Positions 51,815 to 61,576 of a DNA stretch of 64,000 nt are shown here, piece after piece (position 1 is the stretch's first letter; every line of letters starts with the position of its first letter). The stretch comes from an uncultured Sphingomonadaceae bacterium (GTDB taxonomy: Bacteria > Pseudomonadota > Alphaproteobacteria > Sphingomonadales > Sphingomonadaceae), in NCBI GenBank assembly GCA_947493195.1, contig CANLQG010000009.1, positions 62,001-126,000 on the forward strand. Reading direction: 5' to 3'. A model generated the notes under the pieces. It saw only the letters and a program-made list of their open reading frames with translations, was not told where the DNA came from and ran no database searches. A program made the position numbers and the translations under genes.

Positions 51815-53302
51815 ATGGCTTCGGAACCGACGCAAGAAGCTGGGGGGCAGCCCGGTTCGGCCTTTGAATACGACGAATTTTCGTCGCTGCTCGAAAAGGA
51901 ATTCAAGCCGAAGGACGATTCGGCGAAGGATACCATCAGCGCCGCCGTGGCCACGCTGGCGCAGCAGGCACTGGAAGATGCCTCGCGCATTTCGGACGAT
52001 GTCTATGCAACCGTCGATGCGATGGTGGCCGAGCTCGACCGCAAGCTGTCGGAGCAGATGAACGCCATCCTGCACCATCCCGATTTCCAGAACCTGGAGT
52101 CGGCCTGGCGCGGTCTCAACTATCTGGTCAACAACAGTGAAACCGGCAAGGACCTGAAGATCCGCGTGCTCAATGTGGAGCGCAAGGAACTGGAAAACAT
52201 GTTCAAGGCCTACCGCGGCGTGGCCTGGGACCAGAGCCCGCTGTTCAAGAAGGTTTACGAAACCGAATTCGGCCAGCTCGGCGGCGAGCCATACGGTGCC
52301 TTCGTTGCCGATTTCCAGTTCGATCACACGACCAAGGACCTGAACGTGATGAAAGGCCTTGCCCGGATCGGCGCGGCCGCTCACGCCCCGATCCTGGCGG
52401 CGGCCGATTCCAATTTGCTGAACATGGATAGCTGGGCCGAACTGGCGGATCCGCGCGACCTTTCCAAGCGCTTTTCCACGACGGAACATGCCGCCTGGAA
52501 CGCCTTCCGCGATTCCGACGACAGCAAGTACCTGGCGCTGACGATGCCGCGCATCCTGGGCCGGGAGATCTACAGCACCAAGGACAATCCCATCGAGGGG
52601 TTCGAGTTCGACGAGGTTACCAACGGCGAGCACGACAACCATCTTTGGATCAATTCCGCCTATGCCATGGGCGTCCGCATCAATTCGGCCTTCCGCGAGT
52701 ATGGCTGGTGCACCCGCATCCGCGGCGTGGAAAGCGGCGGCACGGTTACGGACCTGCCCAATTCGGTCTTCCCGACCGACGACGGCGGCGTGGACCAGAA
52801 ATGTCCTACCGAAATCGCCATTTCCGACCGGCGCGAGGCCGAACTTTCGGAACTGGGACTGCTGTCGCTGGTCCACCGCAAGAACACGACTTCGGCCACG
52901 TTCATTGGCGCGCAGACGGTCCACCGCCCTGCCCGCTATGACAATGCCGATGCAACCGCGAACGCCAAGCTGGCATCGCGGCTGCCCTATATCTTCGCCA
53001 GCTGCCGCTTTGCCCACTATTTGAAGTGCATGGTGCGTGACTGGGTTGGTGGCTCGCGCGAGGAAGGCCAGCTTCAGGCCGAACTCAGCGACTGGGTCCA
53101 CCAGTATGTCGACGCTGCGCCAGAAACCAGCAGCGAAGAAACGAAGGCAAGGCTTCCGCTGAAGAAGGCGGACGTTTCGGTCGAACCGGATCCCGAGAAT
53201 CCGGGCTACTATAGAAGCAGGTTCCTGTTCGTGCCCCACCACCAGTTGGAAGGCATGGATGTGAGCGTAAGCATGGTGTCGCGCCTGCCAAAGCAAGATT
53301 AA
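51815..53302 (+). CDS. tssC: T6SS contractile sheath large subunit TssC
   Basis: A 495-residue sheath protein (VipB/ImpC). The conserved middle contains FQNLESAWRGLNYLVNNSE, FGQLGGEPYGAFVADFQF, LADPRDLSKRF and the C-terminal INSAYAMGVRINSAFREYGW with CTRIRGVESGGTV. The ATG at 51815 lies after GGAGG with seven bases spacing; a TTG directly before it is ignored. It pairs with TssB to form the sheath that contracts and drives the Hcp tube. Confidence 0.96.
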   Translation: MASEPTQEAGGQPGSAFEYDEFSSLLEKEFKPKDDSAKDTISAAVATLAQQALEDASRISDDVYATVDAMVAELDRKLSEQMNAILHHPDFQNLESAWRGLNYLVNNSETGKDLKIRVLNVERKELENMFKAYRGVAWDQSPLFKKVYETEFGQLGGEPYGAFVADFQFDHTTKDLNVMKGLARIGAAAHAPILAAADSNLLNMDSWAELADPRDLSKRFSTTEHAAWNAFRDSDDSKYLALTMPRILGREIYSTKDNPIEGFEFDEVTNGEHDNHLWINSAYAMGVRINSAFREYGWCTRIRGVESGGTVTDLPNSVFPTDDGGVDQKCPTEIAISDRREAELSELGLLSLVHRKNTTSATFIGAQTVHRPARYDNADATANAKLASRLPYIFASCRFAHYLKCMVRDWVGGSREEGQLQAELSDWVHQYVDAAPETSSEETKARLPLKKADVSVEPDPENPGYYRSRFLFVPHHQLEGMDVSVSMVSRLPKQD

Positions 53303-53344
53303 CGGCAGAGATTATCCAGTAACCACCTGCATTTGGAGAGACAT

Positions 53345-53827
53345 ATGACTGTTTCGATTTTCATGAACGTCGACGGCATCAAAGGCGAATCCACCGACGA
53401 GAAGCACAAGGATGAGATCCGGCTGAGCTCGTGCAGCTTTTCCGCGGCCAATTCGTCTGCTTACAACAACGCATCCAAGACCGTGTCGAAGGGCCAGGCC
53501 CAGATGGCGGACATCCAGTTCAGCAAGGAAGCCGACAAGACTTCGGTCGAGCTGTTCAAGGCCTGCGCTTCGGGCAAGGTCATTCCGAAGGTTAAAATCG
53601 CGTTCCAGACCAACGTCGGCGATGACAAGAAGATCGACTTCCTGGTGTACGAACTCGAGAACGTCGTGGTGAACAGCTACAACTTCTCCGCTTCGTCCGA
53701 AGCCGACGAGCATGGCAGCCTCACCTACGCAAAGATCAAGCAGATCTACGACCAGCGCGACGAAAAGGGCACTTCGAAGGGCAAGGTCGAAGGCTTCTTC
53801 GATGTTCTCCTGAACAAGGCGGGCTAA
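53345..53827 (+). CDS. hcp: T6SS tube protein Hcp (TssD)
   Basis: A 160-residue inner tube protein. The pattern TVSIFMNVDGIKGESTDEKH, then SAYNNASKTVSKGQAQMADI, and the C-terminal GSLTYAKIKQIYDQRDEKGT fits Hcp. No extension or fused toxin is present. A strong GGAGAG ribosome binding site precedes ATG 53345. A perfect 7-bp hairpin immediately follows the stop and may set hcp apart from tagJ expression. Confidence 0.95.
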   Translation: MTVSIFMNVDGIKGESTDEKHKDEIRLSSCSFSAANSSAYNNASKTVSKGQAQMADIQFSKEADKTSVELFKACASGKVIPKVKIAFQTNVGDDKKIDFLVYELENVVVNSYNFSASSEADEHGSLTYAKIKQIYDQRDEKGTSKGKVEGFFDVLLNKAG

Positions 53828-53842
53828 GGCTTTTCAAGCCTT
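53826..53842 (+). terminator. Small hairpin overlapping the hcp stop
   Basis: AAGGCTT and AAGCCTT are separated by TTC and begin inside the hcp stop codon. There is no T-run. It could attenuate transcription into tagJ or stabilise the abundant hcp message. It lies 15 bases before the GTG start of tagJ. Confidence 0.4.
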
Positions 53843-53857
53843 GGCCTAACCCACGCT

Positions 53858-54646
53858 GTGCAAGATGCCGATGCATTGTTCTCCGCAGGAGATATTGACG
53901 GGGCGCGCGCGGTCCTGATCGAACAGGTCCGCGCCGACCCTGGCAACTGGGAGGTGCGCAGCTTCCTGTTCCAGATCTTCGCCTTGCGCGGAGAATGGGA
54001 CCGTGCCGAAAAGCAGCTCGATACGCTCGCCAAACTCGATCCTGCGGCGCAGATGCTGGCGGTTGCCTATCGCCAGTGCATCGCCGCAGAGCGGGACCGC
54101 GAGGCGTTGATCGCGGGGAAGGCCGAGCACAGCCCGCGGTTCGATTATCCGTGGCTGGCCAAGCTGGGCGATGCCCTGGCCCTCACCGGCCCGGACCCGT
54201 CCGCTTCCGCATCGCTGCGGGCCGAGGCTTTCGACGAAGCTCCCACCACACCCGGAACCGCCGACGGGACGCCATTCGAATGGATTGCGGATGCCGATCA
54301 GCGGTTCGGCCCGACGCTGGAAACCATGATCGCCGGACGGTATGCGCTGCTGCCGTTCCAGGCGCTCGAATCGCTGACCATCCACGCTCCGGTGGATCTT
54401 CGCGACACGGTTTGGGGTCAGGCGGAATTCGGCCTTCGCGACGGGGCACGCGTCGCCGGATATGTGTGCGTACGTTATCCCGGCTCACACGAGGCCAAGG
54501 ACCCGGACGTGGTTCGCGGCCGGGTGACCGAGTGGCGCGAGGACGGCGATCTGGAGATCGGCCTGGGCCACCGCCTGATGGTGCTGTCCGACGGTTCGGA
54601 ACATCCGCTCATGTCATTGCGCAAGATCGAGTTCGACCGGACCTGA
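53858..54646 (+). CDS. tagJ: T6SS accessory protein TagJ (ImpE/SciE family)
   Basis: A 262-residue protein with an N-terminal TPR-like helical part (ALFSAGDIDGARAVLIEQVR, then VRSFLFQIFALRGEWDRAEKQ) and the C-terminal ImpE domain (FEWIADADQRFGPTLETMIA, YALLPFQAL, DTVWGQAEFGLRDG). TagJ binds TssB in some systems and supports ClpV recruitment. The only reasonable start is the GTG at 53858, which has a weak ribosome binding site. tssE follows after one base. Confidence 0.9.
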   Translation: MQDADALFSAGDIDGARAVLIEQVRADPGNWEVRSFLFQIFALRGEWDRAEKQLDTLAKLDPAAQMLAVAYRQCIAAERDREALIAGKAEHSPRFDYPWLAKLGDALALTGPDPSASASLRAEAFDEAPTTPGTADGTPFEWIADADQRFGPTLETMIAGRYALLPFQALESLTIHAPVDLRDTVWGQAEFGLRDGARVAGYVCVRYPGSHEAKDPDVVRGRVTEWREDGDLEIGLGHRLMVLSDGSEHPLMSLRKIEFDRT

Positions 54647-54647
54647 A

Positions 54648-55178
54648 ATGTCATCCCATATCCGTCTCCGCCCGACGTTGTTCGACAAACTCGTCTATGG
54701 GAGCGAAATCGCCAGTCTATCCAGCGAGGATGACCTGCCCACAGTCTCACGCGAAGAATTCCGCAATTTCGCGGCCTCGAACGTCGAGCGCTTCACCGAG
54801 AATTCGCTGCGCGCCAGCATCCGCCGCGATCTGGCCTGGCTGCTCAACACGATGTCTTTCGAATCCGGCATGGATCTCACCGACTTTCCCGAAATTCGCA
54901 CCTCCGCGCTTAACTACGGGGTGCGCGATTTCGCCGGTCGCACGCGCGACACCACGTCGTTGCGAGAACAGGCGCGGGAAATCCGCGATGCGATAAAGGC
55001 TTTCGAACCGCGCCTGGACCCGCGCTCGCTGCGGGTGCATCCTGCGCCAGACCCGCTCTCCAACGGCAAGGCCGTGTTCGTGATCGAGGCGGAGATCGCC
55101 GGAATGCCGAACCTGGCACCGGTGCGCTTTCAGACGCAGGTGGACAGCGATACTGCCGCTGTCGAAGTGACCGAATAA
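54648..55178 (+). CDS. tssE: T6SS baseplate subunit TssE
   Basis: A 176-residue gp25-like protein. The gp25 pattern includes RPTLFDKLVYG, SIRRDLAWLLNTMSF and LTDFPEIRTSALNYGVRDFA, followed by REIRDAIKAFEPRLDPRSL. It has two or three more helical turns than the shortest family members. It sits between tagJ and tssF with 1-base spacing or overlap at both ends, so translation is coupled. Confidence 0.93.
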   Translation: MSSHIRLRPTLFDKLVYGSEIASLSSEDDLPTVSREEFRNFAASNVERFTENSLRASIRRDLAWLLNTMSFESGMDLTDFPEIRTSALNYGVRDFAGRTRDTTSLREQAREIRDAIKAFEPRLDPRSLRVHPAPDPLSNGKAVFVIEAEIAGMPNLAPVRFQTQVDSDTAAVEVTE

Positions 55179-57034
55179 TGGATCCGCGCCTGCTCAGCCG
55201 CTACGAAGGAGAGCTTGATTACCTGCGCGCAGATGCCAAGCGTTTTGCCGAAGAACACGAAACCGTCGCCGCCCGGCTGGGTCTGAATCAATCCGATCCC
55301 GATCCCTACGTCGAACGCCTGCTGGAAGGGGTGGCCTTCCTTTCCAGCCGTGTGCAGCTGAAGATCGACGACCAGTTTCCGCAGTTCACGCAGCACCTGT
55401 TGCAGGCCATCCAGCCGCATTATCTCGCGCCCACGCCATCGATTTGCATCGCCGCCTTCGGCCCCAAGGACGGAGACCAGGGCCTGCTGTCCGGACACAC
55501 GGTTGCGCGCGGTACCGAGTTGACAGCGGAACCGCCTGCGGGAACGCGCACGCCCGTCACCTTCGTTTCCGGCCACGAGGTTACGCTGTGGCCGATCAAG
55601 GTGGCGAAGGCCGAGTACATCGGTTCGCGGGCCGCCGTGGCTGCCCAGGCCGCCTTGGCAGGGGTGCGTGCGAACGCTGCCCTCACCATCAGGCTGGAAC
55701 CCACCGGCGGCCTCGACCTGCGTCAGGTCGAGGCAGACACGCTCGAAATATTCCTCGAAGGCAACAGCGCGGTACCCAACGAACTGTACCGCCAGATCAT
55801 CGGCGAGGCCGTGGCCGTGATCGCCCGGCCGATGGACGCGCAGTCCAAGAGCCACGCCGTGCTGGAAAAGCCCGCGCAGTTCGGCTTTGCGGAGGAGCAG
55901 GCCCTGCTGCCGACAGACGGGCGTACGCTGGATGCCTATCGGCTGCTAACAGAATACTTCGCCTGCCCCGAGCGATTTCGTTTCGTGCAACTGCGGGACT
56001 TGAAGAAGGCTCTGAAGCTCTCGGGCGAGGCGGTCGAAATCACGATCCTGTTCAATCGCTCCTCCGAAACGCTGGTACAGGCGGTAAGCGAGCGGAACCT
56101 TCGACTCTATGCCACACCTGCCATCAACCTGTTCGAAAAGCAGTTGAACCGCGTTCCCTTCAGCAAGACCGAGCACGAGTTCAAGATCGTGCCCGACCGC
56201 GACGGGGTGCTGGATTTCGAAGTCTTCCGCCTGCTGAACGTGAAGGCCTACGATCGCAACAACCGCAACCCGCGCACAGTCGCGCCGCTTTATGCTTTTG
56301 GCGCCCTGCTCTACGACTATCGCGACGCGCTGTTCTTCACGACGTCGATCCGGCCCAGAAAGCTTTCGCGCAAGGAACGCCGCCAGCGCACGCGCGAGGA
56401 TTACATCGGCACCGAGACCTGGATGAGCCTGACCAGCCCCGGCGATCCGGAGGGGCTGGAACACGTCCGCGACCTGTCGGTCCGCGCGCTGGTAACCAAC
56501 CGCGAATTGCCCGAATTGCTGCAGTTTTCTGGCGACAAGCACCTGACGGCATCGGGCGTTCCGGCACGCTCCATTCAGGTGGTGCGCGCCCCCACCAGCC
56601 CCCTGCCGCCCATGGGAATGGGCGATGCCGCCTGGCGGGTTATCGGCCACCTGACCCCGAACTATGCGACGTTGCTGCCCGAAGACGGCGGCGATGGGGA
56701 GCTGCTCAAGAACCACCTCGCGCTTTACGGAAGGCAGGAGGACCCCGTGATGCGCGCGCAGATCGACGGGATCGTGTCGGTCAGGGGAAAGCCCGTCACG
56801 CGCCGCGTGCCCGACCTTGGCCGTCTTGCGATGGCCCGTGGTCTGCGGGTGGAAATAGAGCTGGATGATGCCAGTTTCGACCAGTCTCGCATGTTCATGT
56901 TCTGCGCGGTCGTGGACAGGTTCCTGTCCGAATTCGCGATGGTGAACTCGTTCACCGAAACCCATTTCCGCAGCAAGTTCCAGGGAGAGGTAGCGGCATG
57001 GCCACCAAGGATCGGTCGCCGACACGGTATCTGA
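55178..57034 (+). CDS. tssF: T6SS baseplate subunit TssF
   Basis: A 618-residue wedge subunit (VasA/ImpG). The typical start is MDPRLLSRYEGELDYLRADA, followed by DPDPYVERLLEGVAFLSSRV, DDQFPQFTQHLLQAIQPHYL and later FACPERFRFVQLRDLKKA. Length is normal. The ATG overlaps the tssE stop. The end overlaps tssG by 37 bases, a normal arrangement for this pair. Confidence 0.95.
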   Translation: MDPRLLSRYEGELDYLRADAKRFAEEHETVAARLGLNQSDPDPYVERLLEGVAFLSSRVQLKIDDQFPQFTQHLLQAIQPHYLAPTPSICIAAFGPKDGDQGLLSGHTVARGTELTAEPPAGTRTPVTFVSGHEVTLWPIKVAKAEYIGSRAAVAAQAALAGVRANAALTIRLEPTGGLDLRQVEADTLEIFLEGNSAVPNELYRQIIGEAVAVIARPMDAQSKSHAVLEKPAQFGFAEEQALLPTDGRTLDAYRLLTEYFACPERFRFVQLRDLKKALKLSGEAVEITILFNRSSETLVQAVSERNLRLYATPAINLFEKQLNRVPFSKTEHEFKIVPDRDGVLDFEVFRLLNVKAYDRNNRNPRTVAPLYAFGALLYDYRDALFFTTSIRPRKLSRKERRQRTREDYIGTETWMSLTSPGDPEGLEHVRDLSVRALVTNRELPELLQFSGDKHLTASGVPARSIQVVRAPTSPLPPMGMGDAAWRVIGHLTPNYATLLPEDGGDGELLKNHLALYGRQEDPVMRAQIDGIVSVRGKPVTRRVPDLGRLAMARGLRVEIELDDASFDQSRMFMFCAVVDRFLSEFAMVNSFTETHFRSKFQGEVAAWPPRIGRRHGI

Positions 57035-58005
57035 ACTTCCTGCGGGAAGCTGCGGAAATCCCTCGTCGGTACAATCTGTTTGCCCTCGTCAGGGGCGCGG
57101 CCGCGCGTGCCGGTGACAAGCCGCCAGTCGGCAAGAGCCGCCAGCCTTCGCAGGATGTGATACGACTGCACCATATTCCTCACACCGCCTTTCCCGCACC
57201 CACGCTGGACAACATCAAGTTCGAGGGGCCGGTGCCGGTGGCAGAGGGTTATTGGCTGGGGCTGACCGGGCCGATGGGTCCGCTCCCCCTGCATCTCACC
57301 GAATTCGCGATCTACGAACGCCGCTATTCGAAAAGCCAGCCGTTCGGCGATTTCCTCGATTTGCTGGCGGGCCGGTTTCTGCAGTTGTTCTACCGCGCCT
57401 GGGCTGTTTCCCAGCCTGCGGTGCAGGCAGACAGGCCCGAAAAGGACATGTTTCGCGAGCGGATCGACCAGCTCACTGGCGCTGGTGAAGGTGCGAACGA
57501 CAACAGTGCCATGCCGCGACTGGCGCGGCTTTTCTATGCCTCGCAGTTCGCCTCTCGCCGCAGCGCTGGTTCGATCGAGGGGCTGCTGCGGCACCTGCTG
57601 AACATGCCCGTGCGCGTGTTCGAGTTCCAGCCGCGATGGTCCGACATCGATCGTGAGGACCAGACACAGCTTGGTCTGCGCCATCACAAACTCGGCGATG
57701 CGCTGATCGGCAGCCGGATGCTGCACGTATCCTACGCCTTTACCGCCGAGATCACGTCTTCGCAGGAACACGAGTTTCGCCGCCTGCTGCCGTCCGGGCC
57801 GCTGTTTCCGATCGTGAAGGAAGCGCTGGACGCGATAACGCCGGGGCACCTGGAATGGACGTTAAGCCTGCGGCTGCCGGGTCCCGAAGCTCCGCCAGCC
57901 AGCCTGGACGGACGCACGCCGCTGGGATGGTGTTCCTGGCTCGGAAACGTTTCGAACGACGACATGCGCAGCGATGTGCACCTGCGGCGCACTGCGTTGC
58001 GATGA
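56998..58005 (+). CDS. tssG: T6SS baseplate subunit TssG
   Basis: A 335-residue wedge subunit (VasB/ImpH). Conserved parts are FLREAAEIPRRYNLFALVR, VIRLHHIPHTAFPAPTLDNI, YWLGLTGPMGPLPLHLTEFA and HLLNMPVRVFEFQPRW, with LGDALIGSRM. It overlaps tssF by 37 bases and precedes clpV by 22 bases. Confidence 0.95.
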   Translation: MATKDRSPTRYLNFLREAAEIPRRYNLFALVRGAAARAGDKPPVGKSRQPSQDVIRLHHIPHTAFPAPTLDNIKFEGPVPVAEGYWLGLTGPMGPLPLHLTEFAIYERRYSKSQPFGDFLDLLAGRFLQLFYRAWAVSQPAVQADRPEKDMFRERIDQLTGAGEGANDNSAMPRLARLFYASQFASRRSAGSIEGLLRHLLNMPVRVFEFQPRWSDIDREDQTQLGLRHHKLGDALIGSRMLHVSYAFTAEITSSQEHEFRRLLPSGPLFPIVKEALDAITPGHLEWTLSLRLPGPEAPPASLDGRTPLGWCSWLGNVSNDDMRSDVHLRRTALR

Positions 58006-58027
58006 TATTTGACAGGGGGAATGACAG

Positions 58028-60685
58028 ATGACGGAAATCAGCCGCAAGGCCTTGTTCGGGCGCCTTAATCCGACTTCGCTGAAAGCCGTGGAGACGGCCA
58101 CCGGTTTCTGCAAGATGCGCGGCAATCCCTATGTGGAACTGGCCCACTGGTTGCATATCATGATGCAGGATTCGTCCAATGACGTGGCCTCCATCCGCAC
58201 TGCCTTCGGCCTCGACGAAGGGCAACTGGCAAAGGACATCGTCACCACTCTCGATACACTGCCGCGCGGGGCGAGCGCCATTTCCGATTTCTCCCCGCAG
58301 ATCGAGGAAGCCATCGAGAAAGGCTGGCTCTATGCCTCGCTGCAGTTCGGCTCTGGCAGCGTGCGCACCGGCCATTTGATGTACGGCATGGCCAAGACGG
58401 CGACGTTGCGAAACGCGCTGTTCGCCATCAGCAACGAGTTCCGCAAGATCCAGCCCGACAAGCTGGCCGCCGATTTCAACACGATCACCAAGCATTCCAG
58501 CGAGGAAAACACGGCCGTGGGCGGCGGCTCGTCTGCTGCCGGAATCGACGGCGCGCCCACCGGCCCCGGTGAAACTGGCCAGGAAGGCGGCACCGCGCTG
58601 GAGAAATACTCCACCGACCTCACGCAGGAAGCGCGCGATGGGAAAATGGACAAGATCGTGGGGCGCGATTCCGAAATCCGCCAGATCGTCGACATCCTTT
58701 TGCGCCGCCGCCAGAACAACCCGATCCTGGTCGGCGAGGCCGGTGTCGGCAAAACCGCCGTTGTCGAAGGCTTTGCCAAGCGGCTTGCCGACGGCGACGT
58801 ACCCCCGGCCTTGCAAGGGGTGACGCTGCGCTCGCTCGACATCGGGCTGATGCAGGCCGGTGCCAGCATGAAGGGAGAGTTCGAAAAACGCCTGCGTGCG
58901 GTAATCGACGAGGTGGAGGATTCCGACGTACCGATCATCCTGTTCATCGATGAGGCGCACACGCTGGTCGGTGCGGGAGGCCAGGCAGGCACCGGCGATG
59001 CGGCGAACCTGCTGAAGCCTGCCCTGGCCCGCGGCAACCTGCGCACCATCGGCGCAACCACCTATGCCGAATACCGCCAGTATTTCGAGAAGGACCCCGC
59101 TCTCACCCGCCGTTTCCAGACCGTGGACGTGGGCGAGCCCGATCGCGATAAAGCCATCGACATGATCCGCTCCGTCGTGCCGATGATGGAAGGGCATCAC
59201 AATGTCGTGGTGCTAGATGAGGCTGTCGATGCAGCCGTCACGCTTTCGCAGCGCTACGTGCCGGCGCGTCAGCTACCGGACAAGGCCGTCAGCCTGCTCG
59301 ACACTTCCTGCGCGCGCGTGGCCGTGTCGCAGCACGCCACCCCTGCCAAGGTGGAGGACCGTCGCCGCAAGCTGGAACTGCTCGAGGTGGAACGCGAGGT
59401 GGTCGAGCGCGAAGTGGGCAATCAGTACCGCTCCGACGACCGCTACGAGAAAATCCAGGAAGACATTGCCGCCGCCAAAACCGCTGTCGAAGACATCGAA
59501 GCCAAGTGGGAGCGTGAGAAAGAGGAGCTGGCAAAGGTTATCGATGCCCGCACCGCTCTTGCCGACGCGCGCAAGGACGACGACACAGGCGCCGATATGG
59601 AGGCACTCGAAAAGGCGCTGGCCGATGCCATCGACAGCTACCGCGAAGCACAGGGCGATGACCCGATGGTCTTCGCGGTGGTCGATAGCGACGCGGTCGC
59701 CGCAGTCGTCGGCGACTGGACCGGTATCCCCATCGGCCGCATGGTAAAGGACGAGATCCAGTCCACCCTGACACTTGCCGACCGGCTGAAGAAGCGTGTG
59801 GTGGGCCAGGATCACGCCATCGATTCCATTGCCCGCCGCATCCAGACCAGCCGCGCCAAGCTGGACAATCCGAACAAGCCCGTTGGTGTGTTCATGCTCT
59901 GCGGCCCCTCGGGCGTCGGCAAAACGGAAACTGCCGTGGCTCTCTCTGAACTGCTGTTCGCGGGCGAGGAATCGATGATCACCATCAACATGAGCGAATT
60001 CCAGGAGGCGCATACCGTCTCCACGCTCAAGGGCGCACCGGCAGGCTATGTCGGCTACGGCCAGGGCGGCGTGCTGACCGAGGCCGTGCGGCGGCGGCCC
60101 TACTCTGTCGTCCTGCTGGATGAGGTGGAGAAAGCCCACCCCGACGTGCACGAGATGTTCTTCCAGGTCTTCGACAAGGGCTTCATGAACGATGCCGAAG
60201 GCCGCTACATCGATTTCAAGAACACCATCATCCTGCTCACCAGTAACGTCGGCACGGACCTCATCATGGACATGGCATCGGACGAGGAACTGAAGCCCGA
60301 ACCGGACGCAATGGCCAACGCGCTGCGCCCGGAACTGCTGAAAACCTTCCCGCCAGCCCTGCTGGGCCGCCTCGTCACCCTGCCCTACTGGCCCCTGTCA
60401 CCGGAGATGCTGTCGGGCATCGTGCGCATCCAGCTCGACCGGATCAAGCGCCGCATCCACGACCAGCACCGCATCGAGTTCACCTACGGCGACGACGTGG
60501 TCGATTACATCGTCAGCCGCTGCACCGAACTCGATTCCGGCGGCCGCATGATCGACAACATCCTGACCAACACGATGCTGCCCGACATGTCGATCGCCCT
60601 GCTGGAGAAGCAGATGGACGGGCACGAGGTGGAGACAATCGAAGTGAAGGCCGCCGACAACGATTTTGAATACGAGTTTGGTTGA
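58028..60685 (+). CDS. clpV: T6SS AAA+ ATPase ClpV (TssH)
   Basis: An 885-residue Clp/Hsp100 ATPase that disassembles contracted sheath. The N-domain (about 1-160) is the ClpV type (FGRLNPTSLKAVETATGFCK). AAA-1 has Walker A GEAGVGKT (236-243) and Walker B-like ILFIDEAHTL. A coiled-coil M domain follows. AAA-2 has Walker A GPSGVGKT (626-633), VVLLDEVEKAH and the sensor-2 region near LPDMSIALLEKQMDG. It is the last structural T6SS gene here; a lower-GC orphan follows. Confidence 0.95.
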   Translation: MTEISRKALFGRLNPTSLKAVETATGFCKMRGNPYVELAHWLHIMMQDSSNDVASIRTAFGLDEGQLAKDIVTTLDTLPRGASAISDFSPQIEEAIEKGWLYASLQFGSGSVRTGHLMYGMAKTATLRNALFAISNEFRKIQPDKLAADFNTITKHSSEENTAVGGGSSAAGIDGAPTGPGETGQEGGTALEKYSTDLTQEARDGKMDKIVGRDSEIRQIVDILLRRRQNNPILVGEAGVGKTAVVEGFAKRLADGDVPPALQGVTLRSLDIGLMQAGASMKGEFEKRLRAVIDEVEDSDVPIILFIDEAHTLVGAGGQAGTGDAANLLKPALARGNLRTIGATTYAEYRQYFEKDPALTRRFQTVDVGEPDRDKAIDMIRSVVPMMEGHHNVVVLDEAVDAAVTLSQRYVPARQLPDKAVSLLDTSCARVAVSQHATPAKVEDRRRKLELLEVEREVVEREVGNQYRSDDRYEKIQEDIAAAKTAVEDIEAKWEREKEELAKVIDARTALADARKDDDTGADMEALEKALADAIDSYREAQGDDPMVFAVVDSDAVAAVVGDWTGIPIGRMVKDEIQSTLTLADRLKKRVVGQDHAIDSIARRIQTSRAKLDNPNKPVGVFMLCGPSGVGKTETAVALSELLFAGEESMITINMSEFQEAHTVSTLKGAPAGYVGYGQGGVLTEAVRRRPYSVVLLDEVEKAHPDVHEMFFQVFDKGFMNDAEGRYIDFKNTIILLTSNVGTDLIMDMASDEELKPEPDAMANALRPELLKTFPPALLGRLVTLPYWPLSPEMLSGIVRIQLDRIKRRIHDQHRIEFTYGDDVVDYIVSRCTELDSGGRMIDNILTNTMLPDMSIALLEKQMDGHEVETIEVKAADNDFEYEFG

Positions 60686-60730
60686 GGATCGATCGTTCGG
60701 CTTTGAACCGTTTATCTTGGGAGCGATGTG

Positions 60731-61576
60731 ATGGCGATTGATGGAAATGCTATAAAGAAAGCCCTGCTGGATTCCTCGGACAATGTCTTCGATAGCCTTC
60801 TTGAAGCGGAAATTGAACAAGGCAAGTCACGCCACGAAGGCATGGGAAGAGTTCTGCTCAAGGCGGTAGAAGCTCGCTACGGGGCCAATGGCCGAGCCAT
60901 GCAGCATATGCGACATTTCCTGTTGGGCAGAGGCACTCCGATGGAAATCAGGCTAACCGAACTCCTGAATGAAGATAAGGGGGCTTCGGCACGCATCTCA
61001 GGAGAAATCCTGCGTCGCGCTAACGGGATAATGACTGCTCGCGAAGCGCAAGCGATAAACGACGCACAGCGAATGTCATTGCCTCACAACATCAGGCGAA
61101 GCGAACGGGCGCAGAACGCCTCAGTCGCGGTCAACATCGATCCCGTGATTACGCTATTTCAGAAGACTTTCGCGATCGAGGATTGGTCTGGCGCTCTCGG
61201 AACATTCCCCATCACATGGGAATTGATTGCTTGCCCAAGTCGGAAAACAACTCCTCTAACAGTACTCTTGCGCGGCGCGAACGAGTATCGCTGGCATCCG
61301 TCGGATGACCGACTGACACGCAGGCTTCATCAATATGCCCAAGAACTTATCGATGTGGGACAAGCGAAACCATTCATGATGACTACCGGCTTCCTCACCG
61401 TCCTGGTCGGTCAACTTAACGAAGGTTTCCTTCGGGCCGGTTTCAACAAGCAGACAAACCCGAGCAACAATTCATTCGGGGAGTTTTTCACAGCCGAACA
61501 AGGCGCTCTCATCGGGCAGGCTGCAATCCACAGTACTCGGCGATCAATTTCGAGATTTATGGCTCAATTTGATTAG
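60731..61576 (+). CDS. Unknown protein after clpV (lower-GC orphan)
   Basis: I do not recognise this 281-residue protein. The N-terminal 100 residues look helical (KALLDSSDNVFDSLLEAEIE, EIRLTELLNEDKGASARIS). The C-terminal part contains MTTGFLTVLVGQLNEGFLRA near residues 216-235 and ends with aromatic residues. No signal peptide or membrane helix is seen. It starts at ATG 60731, eight bases after GGGAG, directly behind a GTG. Base composition is visibly closer to 50% GC than its neighbours. The position between clpV and the lipase module suggests transferred T6SS cargo or accessory DNA. Confidence 0.65.
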   Translation: MAIDGNAIKKALLDSSDNVFDSLLEAEIEQGKSRHEGMGRVLLKAVEARYGANGRAMQHMRHFLLGRGTPMEIRLTELLNEDKGASARISGEILRRANGIMTAREAQAINDAQRMSLPHNIRRSERAQNASVAVNIDPVITLFQKTFAIEDWSGALGTFPITWELIACPSRKTTPLTVLLRGANEYRWHPSDDRLTRRLHQYAQELIDVGQAKPFMMTTGFLTVLVGQLNEGFLRAGFNKQTNPSNNSFGEFFTAEQGALIGQAAIHSTRRSISRFMAQFD

